Shown in pieces: positions 55,361 to 64,000 of a stretch of DNA of 64,000 nt. Source of the stretch: JAEINY01 sp942490535 (GTDB lineage Bacteria > Bacteroidota > Bacteroidia > Bacteroidales > Marinilabiliaceae); contig CALNXQ010000002.1 of assembly GCA_942490535.1 (NCBI GenBank), positions 558,001 to 622,000 of the forward strand, given 5' to 3'. The translations under genes and the position numbers were made by a program. Every line of letters starts with the position of its first letter. Position 1 is the first letter of the stretch. Below the pieces are notes generated by a model, which worked only from the letters and a program-made list of their open reading frames with translations, made no database searches and was not told the origin of the DNA.

Positions 55361-55501
55361 CGAAATCTACTCCTATTCAGCTGATGACTGCGTAATTATT
55401 AACGGTAAGTGTTATTCGATCCTTATAGGATCTATTCCATCAAGCAAAGGCCCTTCCTGCTCAAGCATATACTATTCAATATCACTCGCCACGAAATAAT
55501 G

Positions 55502-55585
55502 ATGCAATAATAGCCATGGGTGATAATCCGTGGATGATGATAGGATAATAACACAACCCGCAATGAGGTTGAATTCTAATAAAAC
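55502..55585 (-). repeat. dispersed imperfect repeat, copy 3 (inverted)
   Basis: Read on the minus strand it gives ATTCAACCTCATTGCGGGTTG, ATCCACGGATTATC and ACCCATGGCTATTATTGC, matching the blocks at 7359-7513 and 43466-43590. Confidence 0.55.
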
Positions 55586-55651
55586 TGGAATAAACAGATG
55601 TATTTTCCGGATGAATCTTATTGCCTTAGTCACCAGCTAAAACAAAAACAA

Positions 55652-55676
55652 CCGTACTACCTAATAAGCAGTACGG
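55652..55676 (-). terminator. hairpin before the insertion sequence
   Basis: CCGTACT and AGTACGG enclose 11 nt. On the minus strand a T-rich tail (TTGTTTTTGTTTT) follows, so it resembles a terminator for leftward transcription, for example out of the insertion sequence region. Confidence 0.4.
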
Positions 55677-55687
55677 CTGAAGCCCTA

Positions 55688-57414
55688 TTTAGTGCCACTT
55701 AGAAAACATGCAATCTATTGTCATTCAGACCACTATTGTTGATAACTTGTTCGAATCTATACAGACTTTTTGTCGTGTTCCCATATAAAAATTCTTAAAT
55801 TCAGGGTGTTAATGATTTGAGATTCGCCTATTCTGGTGTAATCAGCAAAAGATGTTCAGAAATGAGAAATAGATTCGCACAACAATTATCGATTGGGCAA
55901 AAGCCCATTGAAGAAACATGGATCAACCCCAAGAGCAAAAATGCCATAGATGAACTATTGGCAGCCCTGAAAGAGATCTATTGCAATAAGGAGTATAATG
56001 AGAAGATATTCAATATATTGGATAAGTACATCAGGTCGGGGAAGAAGAATACGGGTAGAAAAGGTTTAGATTTGTGGGTTGTTTTTGTGTTAGCCCAATT
56101 GCGCTTATGCCTGAATATCAGTTATGAAATGGTTCATAATCTGGCCAACAACCACCATGCTTTGCGTTATCTGATGGGCATTGAGCGTGATTTTGGCTAT
56201 GAGCGGATAGAGTTTGAGTATCAAAATATCTACGACAATGTATCTGCGCTCAGTGATGAGATGATCATCGAACTCAATGTCGTAATATTAGAGTTTGGGC
56301 ACCGCAAAGTGTTTAAAAAAAGAAAAAACAGCATTGCGCTTAAAGTCCGATAGTTTTGTGGTAGAAAGCAACGTTCATTTTCCAACAGATTACAACCTGC
56401 TATGGGACTGTGCCCGGAAATGTCTTGATGCCGTATCCGTATTTTTCAAAAAATATGAGACTATTAAGCAGTGGCGCAAGCTGTCCAATTGGAGATATGA
56501 GATTAAAGGTCTAATGCGTGAACTGGGAAAAGCATCGGCCAGTGGAGGCAAGAATAAAAAGGACAGGATGGAGTATGCTGCCAAAAGATACTTGACAAAA
56601 ACCAGGGCGTTATTGAAAAAACTCAATGAAAGCCTCCCTGATTTCCCACTAAACGACATGCAAGACCTATCGCTTATGATAATGATCGAACACTTTGTGG
56701 CATTGATGGACAGGCATATTCAATTAGTCGATAGGCGCATTCTTAAAGGAGAAACAATAACGCATGATGAAAAGTTGTTTTCAGTATTTGAAACATATAC
56801 CGAATGGGTAAAGAAAGGCAAGTCTCGTCCCAATGTTGAATTGGGCAAGAAACTATTAATAACCACCGATCAATATGATCTCATTGTAGATTACCAAATT
56901 TTGAATGACCAACAGGATAGGGATGTTGTTATAGAGCTGGCAGATAGAGTTCTGGCAAGACACACCGTGGCTTCATGGAGTTTTGATAAAGGTTTTTGGG
57001 CACAAGAAAACAAAAAGCTACTTCAACTGGAAGTTCCAAAAGTCATTTTACCCAAGCTTGGGAAACTCAACAAAATCGAAAAAGACGAAGAGAGCAGCCG
57101 GGCCTTTAAAAGGTTAAAGAATAAGCACAGCGCAATAGAATCTAATATCAATGAGTTGGAAAACAGAGGACTTGATCGATGTCCTGATCGAGGAATACTG
57201 CATTTTAATAGATACATAAGTCTTGGAGTGAGTGCATACAATCTCAAGAAGATAGGGCGACAGATACTCAAGTTTAAAAACGAGGAGCGCCCTGTTAAAT
57301 TTGCAGCTTAAGGGGTACCGATTTGATTTTTTTGATGGGGATGGTATGTTTGGTTCCATCTTATTGAATATAATTTTCCGCAGTTAAATGCAGAAGTAGC
57401 CTGGTTGCACTAAA
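55688..57414 (+). mobile_element. ISNCY-type insertion sequence, ends tentative
   Basis: The frameshifted transposase reading is enclosed by TTTAGTGCCAC (55688-55698) and its near inverted copy GTTGCACTAAAA (57404-57415). The resulting length, about 1.7 kb, suits ISNCY elements. The inverted match is short (10 of 11) and no target duplication is clear, so the ends may lie elsewhere. Confidence 0.55.
55862..57311 (+). pseudogene. ISNCY-family transposase, frameshifted at an A7 run
   Basis: Translation starts at 55862 (MRNRFAQQLSIGQKPIEET) and continues in frame to FGHRKVFKK near 56320. The protein resumes in another frame as KEKTALRLKSDSFVVESN, followed by VHFPTDYNLLWDCARK and, further on, ASWSFDKGFWAQENKKLL. 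Removing one A from the A7 run at 56315-56321 joins both into one continuous ISNCY transposase of about 480 residues. The first frame otherwise stops at 56351-56353. It may be a true mutation, transcriptional slippage on the A-run, or a sequencing error. Confidence 0.85.
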
Positions 57415-57668
57415 ATTGACTAGTAAGAAGAAAAACGAACCTATATTAGGTAAAGAAATGACATAGGCTCAGATTGCAAAATCTGGATCAAAACGGACAC
57501 CCATTCCGTTTTAACAGATCAATTTTCATAAAATCGCTTGTTTTCTTAGATCCACTATTTAATAATTCACCCCCTGTTCAGCGTTCACCTCAATATTCAG
57601 CAGGTAACTGAGCATTCACTTGTTCAGTCACCGCTGAATAAAAAGAAGAGTACCCGCTGATGAGTTCG
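57312..57668. other. gap between insertion sequence and second glycan locus
   Basis: Contains the candidate right end of the insertion sequence (about 57404-57415) and three CTGAAC/GTTCAG-like and CAGC pieces near 57570-57650. No gene and no terminator is clear for the leftward locus end. Confidence 0.5.
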
Positions 57669-59000
57669 TTATAATTTGGTTACATCCACATCCGGCTCAA
57701 CACCCACGGCCGTGCGGGAATGATTCGAATCAATGGTCGTCGTTTCATTGAAGAAGCCACAATTTTGCATGAAGAATTTACCATCTTCCACCCCACCGGC
57801 ATAATCCATCCGGGACTCCTTGCGAGCGGTGGCATCGGCCGTAAACTTCGCTTTGGTGCACTCGTACCAATTGCCATTCTCACCCCGCACCCACTGGTTG
57901 TTGTAAATGGCCTTACGCGTGATAGCACCAGTTTCAGTATGGAAATTCTCCAGGAACGAATACTGGTGGGTTAACCAGGTATTGGTATGCGGCCGTTTGA
58001 AGCTGGCAATCAGTTTCCAATCACCCACTTCAGGCGCAAAGAAATAAGCCGTGTATTCCGTAAAATCATTGCCAACCGGTTTGCCTCTCAGCAAGAAACG
58101 GTAGGTATTGCCGGCTTTCCAATTGTAACGCAAATAGCTCTGGCCGCCTGATCCTTCATTGCCAAACTCACCAATGGTGACGCCATCACCTTTTTCCAAC
58201 AGAATAATTTTATAATCATCCGGAATGGTACTGGGATCATCGGTTTGAAATGGACTCCACACCGAAAACAATACCCGGCGTTCCGTATCAGAGTTCACCT
58301 GCATGCCAAAATACCCTTCACCAAAGCCATTGGCCATGTAATAGGAACCAATGACATCATTCCCTTGGGGCACGGTAATCTCATTGTAGAACCACTCCAC
58401 GTTACCCGCTTCAGCCGGCACCTCATAACTCAGGTGAACCGATGGTCCACGGCGGCCCCAGTAATACTCTTCGTTCACAAAATACATCTTGCCAACAGTT
58501 GCTTCACCACCTAAACGGATGTCTTTTACTTCAGCAAAAAAACTACCTTCTTTCGCTACACCTTGCAATTCCACAAAATGGTAGCCCGGTGCATCCACTG
58601 TAAACGTACCGGCAAAGGTGGATTTTAAAGCAGCCCCGGTCACGGTAAGCTCTTCGCTTTTACCATTCACTGTACACTTGATTTTTGAGGTCCCTGCAGG
58701 CACCTTGGCATTCAAGGCCACATGCAACTCACCGGCCTTTGGCAACTTAAAGTAAACACGAATTTTAGCGTTGGCATCGCCCCATTTGGCGATTCCATTA
58801 TCGGAAACCATTGACTCACCCAGATCGGGATTCGAAACAATCCAACTATTGCCACCTGCGGGAATAATCACGGGTGTAGAGGGTATTTCCTGTTTAGCTT
58901 CCTTTTCACCGTCGCCCTCTTTACTGCAGCCGGTGCAGCCCAGGTATAAGGGCAAGGTCACCATACATGCCAGGAAGGCCATTTTCTTAATTACATTCAT
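57669..59000 (-). CDS. DUF3472-type lipoprotein with N-terminal DUF5077-like domain
   Basis: The 443-residue protein has a lipobox (LPLYLGC, Cys22). An N-terminal beta domain (about 40-165; IPAGGNSWIVSNPDLGESMVSDNG, RVYFKLPKAGELHVAL) is followed by the DUF3472 region (YWGRRGPSVHLSYEVP, WFYNEITVPQGNDVIGSYYMANGFGEGYFGMQV, SERRVLFSVWSPF-like stretch) that often occurs in PULs. The N-terminal part is probably carbohydrate binding; enzymatic activity is unknown. It is last in the leftward operon, 26 bp after the TolB-TPR lipoprotein gene. Confidence 0.85.
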   Translation of the reverse strand: MNVIKKMAFLACMVTLPLYLGCTGCSKEGDGEKEAKQEIPSTPVIIPAGGNSWIVSNPDLGESMVSDNGIAKWGDANAKIRVYFKLPKAGELHVALNAKVPAGTSKIKCTVNGKSEELTVTGAALKSTFAGTFTVDAPGYHFVELQGVAKEGSFFAEVKDIRLGGEATVGKMYFVNEEYYWGRRGPSVHLSYEVPAEAGNVEWFYNEITVPQGNDVIGSYYMANGFGEGYFGMQVNSDTERRVLFSVWSPFQTDDPSTIPDDYKIILLEKGDGVTIGEFGNEGSGGQSYLRYNWKAGNTYRFLLRGKPVGNDFTEYTAYFFAPEVGDWKLIASFKRPHTNTWLTHQYSFLENFHTETGAITRKAIYNNQWVRGENGNWYECTKAKFTADATARKESRMDYAGGVEDGKFFMQNCGFFNETTTIDSNHSRTAVGVEPDVDVTKL

Positions 59001-59026
59001 GCGTGTTGATTTTGGTATTAATTAAA

Positions 59027-61282
59027 CTACTTACAAAACTTATCAAGGGCTTGCTGCCCCATGGAGAAACCCAATTGGACAGACGTCTTAAAATCCTTAC
59101 AAGCCGCCTCTGTATTACCCATTTTCTGATGGAGCAAGCCCCGCCGGAAATGCAATTCACCATTATCAGCCGCCAGTTGAATGGCCAGATCCAAATCCTG
59201 TAATGCTGTGGGCAACTCATTCATCTGATCGCGTAACATGGCGCGGGCCTTGAGGGCTGGCACATCTTTGGGATGGATCCTTATCGCTGTGTTGAAATCT
59301 TGCATGGCCAGGTCCGGCATGCCACTTTCTACCGTCACCGCTCCCCTATTCACATAGGCATTCACCGCATCGGGATTATACTGTATGGCTTTGGAAAATT
59401 CCTGGTAAGCCCGATCCAATTCGCCCCCTTGCCAATACAGAATCCCCCGGTTGTTGTAGGCCATAAAATTAAAAGAATCCAACTCAATGGCCCGCTGGTA
59501 ATCCGCGAGTGCTTTTTCTTTCTTTTGCAGCGAAGTATAGACCATCGCCCGGCTCACATGAAACACGCTGCTGTTTCCACTTAACAACAGTGCTTTGTCA
59601 AAATCGTCCAGTGCCAGGGCCGGTTTGCGCAGCAATACATAGGTCTCCCCCCGTCCATGATAAGCCAGACCATTTTTGGGGTTTTCAGCAATGGCCTGAT
59701 TAAACAATTTCAAAGCTTCCTCCAGCTCCCCTTCACTGCGTTTGATCTCCGCCATGCGAATGGTAAAGGCATCCTGTTCCAGAAAAACCGGATCAATTTT
59801 AAAAGAAGAGCCTGCCGGTAAGTTCACAAACTCCGGTATATTGGCCGCTCGCTGGGGCGCTACAAAACGCTCCAGGAGAACCGGTGGCGTATCGGTACCA
59901 TCGGCCTTCAAATGGGTCAGGTAAAGCTGGGTGAACGGCCCCTTGGCCTTGCTGGAGAAGACTATCCATTTGCCATTGGGCGATATGGAGTGCCAGGAAT
60001 TCATATTATCGGTATTGCAATTCATCAGCCGTGCCTCTCCCCCCTGGGCGGGTACGATGTGCAACTTGCTATCGGGCATGAGTAGCATAAAACTCTCGGC
60101 CTGGCAAAACACCATCCATTTCCCATCGGGTGTGAAACGGGGAAAGTAATTACTCATGCCATTGTCGGATGCGCCCTGAACGGGTTCACAGGGTCCTCCC
60201 TTCCCGTCGTTAAAGGGCACCCGATAGATGTCAAACTTAAACAAGGTCTTACGCTCCATGAAGTTCTTCAGGAAAGTCTTGTAGGTTTTATAATCGGTGG
60301 CTTTTGAGCCTCTGAAGATCCCGCTCTCCTGAAAATGATAAGCTTTAGAGCGGGCAAAATAGAGGTATTGACCGTCGGGGCTCCACACGGGATTACTCTG
60401 CACAAAAGTGGTATCATTGGCCCCTTCCAATTCGAAGGAACGCCCTGTTTGCCGGTCGTACACCTGCAGAATGCCTTTAAAGGGAAAGAAAAGTTGTGAA
60501 TACTCCAGGTCATGGCGATCCACAAAAATCTCACAATCTTTTAACGTACTCACCACATATCTACCGTTGGGCGAGATCTGAGACAGCAGTCCGTAGGTAA
60601 ATTCGTTCTTCTGAAACCGGCTCCAGTTGATGATTTCCTTTTCGCCCATCTTCACTTCCGGCGCCAGATCCACAATGGCATAGGCGCCTTTCTCATCACG
60701 GGCATCCACATCCATCCCCAAGGTTTTGCCATCGGCCGAAAAAGAGTGGCAATTTCCGCATACCGGGATGTTATCCAATACGGTTTGCGGCCGCTCTTCA
60801 TCAGACACACGCCCTAAATACCAACTGACATTCTTCAGGTTCTCCCGGGCAAATTTGAAGGGCAACGGGACGTTTCGGTAAAAGATGGGTGCGGCGACTG
60901 AATCAGATGAGATGGAAAAGGAAACGCTTGCTTCCACATCCGTTTCACGGTTAGAAACGGTAAACACGAGTTGCTTCCCGCTTGTTTTTTTGATCTGTTC
61001 CCATAAAGAGGGGGTCGGTCGCCACTGTGTCTCCGTGGTCGTTTCCGATTCGAACAACCGAACATCTCCTTGCCGGATGGCCACTTGAAAAGTGGGAACC
61101 GGATTAACATCGCTCATCCAGGTAAACGTGGGGGCTGCTAAATCGGGAGGAAATACGGTATTGGCAGCTGGATAGTCAATGGTCAGAACAAGTTCCTGCG
61201 CTTTTTTGTGGGAACAACTTATGACACTAACCATTAATAAGAAACAAATCGGTAGAGCAAGAAGATGGGTAGCTTTTTTCAT
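59027..61282 (-). CDS. lipoprotein with CxxCH site, TolB-like propeller and TPR repeats
   Basis: The 751-residue protein has a lipobox (MVSVISC, Cys23), an Ig-like N-terminal domain (about 35-130), then VCGNCHSFSADGK, where C175-C178-H179 form a CxxCH motif like a covalent haem-c site. A WD40/PD40-type propeller follows (about 185-480; NPVWSPDGQYLYFAR, FPRFTPDGKWMVF, SISPNGKWIVFSS). The last ~230 residues are TPRs (GLAYHGRGETYVLL, FMAYNNRGILYWQG, VNAYVNRGAV). Whether haem is attached is not shown by sequence. It lies in the same operon as GH109 (78 bp upstream) and may scaffold or sense glycan handling. Confidence 0.88.
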   Translation of the reverse strand: MKKATHLLALPICFLLMVSVISCSHKKAQELVLTIDYPAANTVFPPDLAAPTFTWMSDVNPVPTFQVAIRQGDVRLFESETTTETQWRPTPSLWEQIKKTSGKQLVFTVSNRETDVEASVSFSISSDSVAAPIFYRNVPLPFKFARENLKNVSWYLGRVSDEERPQTVLDNIPVCGNCHSFSADGKTLGMDVDARDEKGAYAIVDLAPEVKMGEKEIINWSRFQKNEFTYGLLSQISPNGRYVVSTLKDCEIFVDRHDLEYSQLFFPFKGILQVYDRQTGRSFELEGANDTTFVQSNPVWSPDGQYLYFARSKAYHFQESGIFRGSKATDYKTYKTFLKNFMERKTLFKFDIYRVPFNDGKGGPCEPVQGASDNGMSNYFPRFTPDGKWMVFCQAESFMLLMPDSKLHIVPAQGGEARLMNCNTDNMNSWHSISPNGKWIVFSSKAKGPFTQLYLTHLKADGTDTPPVLLERFVAPQRAANIPEFVNLPAGSSFKIDPVFLEQDAFTIRMAEIKRSEGELEEALKLFNQAIAENPKNGLAYHGRGETYVLLRKPALALDDFDKALLLSGNSSVFHVSRAMVYTSLQKKEKALADYQRAIELDSFNFMAYNNRGILYWQGGELDRAYQEFSKAIQYNPDAVNAYVNRGAVTVESGMPDLAMQDFNTAIRIHPKDVPALKARAMLRDQMNELPTALQDLDLAIQLAADNGELHFRRGLLHQKMGNTEAACKDFKTSVQLGFSMGQQALDKFCK

Positions 61283-61303
61283 AGAGGAAGGATAGTTTGG
61301 GAG

Positions 61304-61349
61304 TAATGTTTAATGATCAATTAAGCTTGTATAATTGACCATTAAACAT
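61304..61349. repeat. 19-bp inverted repeat in operon gap
   Basis: AATGTTTAATGATCAATTA (61304-61322) and 61331-61349 pair with one mismatch around an 8-nt loop, between the GH109 and TolB-TPR genes. A related AT-rich block lies at 38312-38360. It could attenuate or stabilise the transcript. Confidence 0.65.
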
Positions 61350-61360
61350 TTCATTACGCA

Positions 61361-62743
61361 TTAATATACATCGCCTTTAATGGCAAATATCGGTTTATTG
61401 GTTACCCAACGGCCCCTTGTAAAGTCAGGAAATTCCTGTGGTGCCCCATTGTTTTCGATGGATGCTTCCGACAATGGCGTCACGGCACTCCAGGCCGCTG
61501 CATCATAGGCATCCATTGGCGGGTGCTCGCCCCGTTTGATGAACTCCACAAAAGCATTGTCCACAAAGAAGTCCATCCCACCATGACCGGCATCCATGGC
61601 TTTTTCGCCCCATTTGGCCCATAGTGGGTGGTCATATTTCTTCAGGTAGGCATCCAACTCTTCCCACTGGTGAGCCGGACTCTTACCTTCCACATAGATA
61701 CGCTGCTGGTAATAGTCAAAATCCGTTAAGCCATTGACGCCTTGCACACGGAATCCTAACGAATAGGGACGTGGCAGGTTACAGTCATGCGTAATGATAA
61801 TGGTTTCGCCCATGGCCGTCTCAACCGTGGTGGTAATAATGTCTCCCTGTTTCCACTTCAGTTTGGCATTGGGATGATTGGGTCCGCCAGCCGGATGGTT
61901 CACAATGTAGTTGTGCAATCCGCGTGCTTTGGTTGAAACCGATGTCAAGGAGATGAAGCGGTTACCACGGTTGATGTCCATCATGGTCGCCACGGGTCCC
62001 AGTCCATGGGTTGGGTATACATCGCCATTGCGTTTGAGGGAGTGATTGGTACGCCATTTAGCTTCCGAGAATCCTTTCTCACCAAACTCCACACCGCCAC
62101 CGTAAGGCCGCTTACCATCGTTAAATTTCACTTCACGCAGATCGTGCAGGTAACCACAGCGGGCGTGCATCATTTCACCAAACAGCCCCTCACGCACCAT
62201 GTTTAATACAGCCATCACATCGCGGCGGTAACACACATTCTCCAGAATCATACAATGCTTTCCGGTTTCTTCATGCGTATTCACCAAATCCCAGCACTCT
62301 TCAATGGTATTAGCAGCCGACACTTCCAGTCCGGCATGTTTACCCGCTTTCATGGTGGCTACTGCCATGCGGGTGTGCCATAACCAAGGTGTTGAAATGA
62401 TCACTCCATCAATGTCATCGCGTTTCAGCATCTCCAGGTAATCATACTCCCCCTTGCTATACACCACCACTTCGGGGTGATTGTGCTCGGCAATCATTTT
62501 ATTGGCGGCAGCTACCGATATTGGATCAATGTCACAAATGGCCGGAATGTGCACATCATCGCGCAATAAGATATTGCGCAAGTGGTTCCGTCCACGCAAG
62601 CCCACACCAATAAAGGCAATGCGTATTTTATTGTCACCCTTTACTTTTTTCTTCGCGAATGAGGTTGCTGTACTCATGGCTATTCCGGCCCCCACAGCGG
62701 CCCCCGCCTTGAGAAACTTACGGCGGTTTAAATCAGTTCCCAT
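61361..62743 (-). CDS. Gfo/Idh/MocA-fold protein, GH109-like alpha-N-acetylgalactosaminidase
   Basis: The 460-residue protein has a Tat signal (NRRKFLKAGAAVG, Arg7-Arg8), then a Rossmann domain with FIGVGLRGRNH and EVSAANTIEECWDLV. The C-terminal part has ENVCYRRDVMAVLNMVREGLFG, YPTHGLGPVATMMDINRGNRF and GLHNYIV, which closely follow GH109 enzymes. These use tightly bound NAD+ to cleave alpha-GalNAc linkages by oxidation-elimination. Export by Tat fits a preloaded NAD+. It lies after SusD and a terminator-like hairpin, heading the GH109-TolB-DUF3472 run, and suggests a GalNAc-containing target glycan. Confidence 0.9.
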   Translation of the reverse strand: MGTDLNRRKFLKAGAAVGAGIAMSTATSFAKKKVKGDNKIRIAFIGVGLRGRNHLRNILLRDDVHIPAICDIDPISVAAANKMIAEHNHPEVVVYSKGEYDYLEMLKRDDIDGVIISTPWLWHTRMAVATMKAGKHAGLEVSAANTIEECWDLVNTHEETGKHCMILENVCYRRDVMAVLNMVREGLFGEMMHARCGYLHDLREVKFNDGKRPYGGGVEFGEKGFSEAKWRTNHSLKRNGDVYPTHGLGPVATMMDINRGNRFISLTSVSTKARGLHNYIVNHPAGGPNHPNAKLKWKQGDIITTTVETAMGETIIITHDCNLPRPYSLGFRVQGVNGLTDFDYYQQRIYVEGKSPAHQWEELDAYLKKYDHPLWAKWGEKAMDAGHGGMDFFVDNAFVEFIKRGEHPPMDAYDAAAWSAVTPLSEASIENNGAPQEFPDFTRGRWVTNKPIFAIKGDVY

Positions 62744-62766
62744 ATTATTCCAATTTTTATATTTTT

Positions 62767-62804
62767 AAAAGGGCTGTTACCTATCCTGCGGCACAGCCCT
62801 TTTT
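62767..62804 (-). terminator. hairpin between susD and GH109
   Basis: AAAAGGGCTGT and ACAGCCCTTTTT form an 11-bp stem around a 15-nt loop with T/A-rich flanks. It may reduce read-through from SusCD into the enzymes. Confidence 0.8.
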
Positions 62805-62842
62805 ATATTTAATCTATGAAATCTAAACGCGTTAGATTTTGA

Positions 62843-64000
62843 TTAGGGATTTTGTTCCAGGTAACCAGGATAACTGTCAATTTCCGCTTGTGGTATGAAC
62901 TCTACAATGGCTTTATCCGTTGGAGCAATTGTCATTTTAACAATATCATCAGCTCCACGATCGTGAGATCCTGGGTAATGGCGATCTAAAGAACGTCCAG
63001 TACGGAATACATCAAATTTGCGGTGTCCTTCAAACATCAACTCCATGCGTCTTTCATCTAACACAACATCCAAAACAGTTTTCCCCGCTGGCAAATTAGC
63101 CAATGTCCAGGTAGGTATACCTGCCCGCATTCTCAACTCATTGATATCATCCAATGCACCTTGCTCATCACCCAAATGATATTTAGCTTCAGCGCGGTTC
63201 AAATACATTTCACCCAAACGTGAGATGACTGGTGACCACAACTGCGCCTGACCTTCTTGCTTCGAACATTTCAATACATAATACTTAGGATATCCCTGAC
63301 GCGTTTCCATCATTCGCTCCACCTTTACATATTTCTTCTCACCTTTCCAAGTGACAAAATATTTAGTCTCCCCATCTACAACTTCCGTTTCTACAAATTC
63401 ACCGGTCAGATGCTCACTTGGGGCAAAGAATTTCCATTTCCCATCCTCATTAATCACTTCTCCTGTACGGAAATATGATTTCTCAAGACTTCCTACTTCA
63501 ACCTGCTCAGTAAAAATGTACCACATCGGATTCACTTCTCCACTGGCGTCAGATTCAGCCAAATACTGAGGCTCAATAAATTTACGGCGTGCATCTTCTG
63601 TATTTTGATCCAGTAAATTACGAATGGACTCTGAGGCATACATTTCACCCCAACCACTTCCATCAACACTAGCATACATACTTCCAACGGAATACCAACC
63701 ATCATCTTCATAATCTTTGTCTTTTACAAATTTGATAGCCATGATGTTTTCACTATTCTCTTCAGGAGTCTTCACAAAATAGTTCTCCAAATCTCCTGTT
63801 CCCACCAATGAAAAACGACCTGATTCAATGACATCATTGGCGTAGGTTCGAGCATTATCATACTCACCCATGTAAAGGTATACACGTGATAAAAGCGCCT
63901 CGGCGGCTTCTTTTGTGGCATAGATACTTTCCTTTTCAATACTCATCAAGTCAATAGCTGTTTTCAAATCTTTTACGATCTGATCGTAAACATCTTTAAC
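62843..64000 (-). CDS. SusD/RagB-family lipoprotein, N-terminus beyond window
   Basis: The frame is open through the right edge (VYDQIVKDLKTAIDLM at the edge), so this is a C-terminal fragment of 385 residues, not a gene starting near 63967 (a TTG there is internal). SusD motifs: ATKEAAEALLSRVYLYMGEYDNARTYA, SRLGEMYLNRAEAKYHLGDEQGALDDINELRMRAG, ERRMELMFEGHRKFDVFRTG and the C-terminal FIPQAEIDSYPGYLEQNP. It is the glycan-binding lid of a SusC transporter expected just outside the window, and starts the second leftward locus. Confidence 0.95.
   Translation of the reverse strand, partial: VKDVYDQIVKDLKTAIDLMSIEKESIYATKEAAEALLSRVYLYMGEYDNARTYANDVIESGRFSLVGTGDLENYFVKTPEENSENIMAIKFVKDKDYEDDGWYSVGSMYASVDGSGWGEMYASESIRNLLDQNTEDARRKFIEPQYLAESDASGEVNPMWYIFTEQVEVGSLEKSYFRTGEVINEDGKWKFFAPSEHLTGEFVETEVVDGETKYFVTWKGEKKYVKVERMMETRQGYPKYYVLKCSKQEGQAQLWSPVISRLGEMYLNRAEAKYHLGDEQGALDDINELRMRAGIPTWTLANLPAGKTVLDVVLDERRMELMFEGHRKFDVFRTGRSLDRHYPGSHDRGADDIVKMTIAPTDKAIVEFIPQAEIDSYPGYLEQNP

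Overview
The window is chromosomal DNA of a Bacteroidota bacterium, probably a Marinilabiliales-like polysaccharide degrader. The evidence is SusC/SusD pairs, a hybrid two-component PUL regulator, a C-terminal type IX secretion sorting domain, many lipoprotein signal peptides and TAnnTTTG-type promoters with no strong Shine-Dalgarno sites. The order-level placement is inference. No rRNA, phage or CRISPR array was seen.

Layout. 1-20186 is a sulfated-glycan (probably glycosaminoglycan-like) utilization locus. A leftward operon encodes a sulfatase, a PL8-superfamily lyase and a heparinase II/III-like lyase cut by the left edge. Divergent to it are SusC, SusD, a hybrid sensor/AraC regulator, a ROK sugar kinase and a second sulfatase. 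20421-23403 holds a Crp/Fnr regulator and divergent hflK-hflC. 23932-27833 holds a large cysteine-rich secreted protein of unknown function and an NhaC-type antiporter.

28032-31417 is the most interesting part: an ECF sigma factor, a zinc-type anti-sigma factor, a secreted precursor peptide with repeated EGKCG motifs, a DUF692 (MNIO) iron oxygenase and its DUF2063 partner. Together they form a bufferin/Hvf-like RiPP operon, presumably for metal (copper) handling. It ends at a shared terminator facing a tRNA-Gly/tRNA-Thr operon.

33155-38311 is a GH20/CBM9-like/GH29 glycan-trimming operon. 38611-44679 mixes two small beta-barrel-like proteins, serB, tcdA and a degenerate M23-like protein, interspersed with many non-coding repeats: a TIR-bounded MITE-like element with tandem amplification, a 37-bp perfect palindrome and a dispersed repeat family. 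45036-50784 has M16 and M1 peptidase lipoproteins. 51091-54916 has a membrane protein, an exported protein and a LytS/LytTR two-component pair. 54974-55360 is an array of about ten palindromes spaced about 41.5 bp apart, followed by a frameshifted ISNCY-type insertion sequence.

57669-64000 is a second leftward glycan locus: a SusD cut by the right edge, a GH109-like oxidoreductase-fold glycosidase, a lipoprotein combining CxxCH, TolB-like propeller and TPR parts, and a DUF3472-type lipoprotein. The two SusD systems, two sulfatases, lyases, GH20, GH29, GH109 and ROK kinase together suggest feeding on sulfated, amino-sugar-containing and fucosylated glycans.
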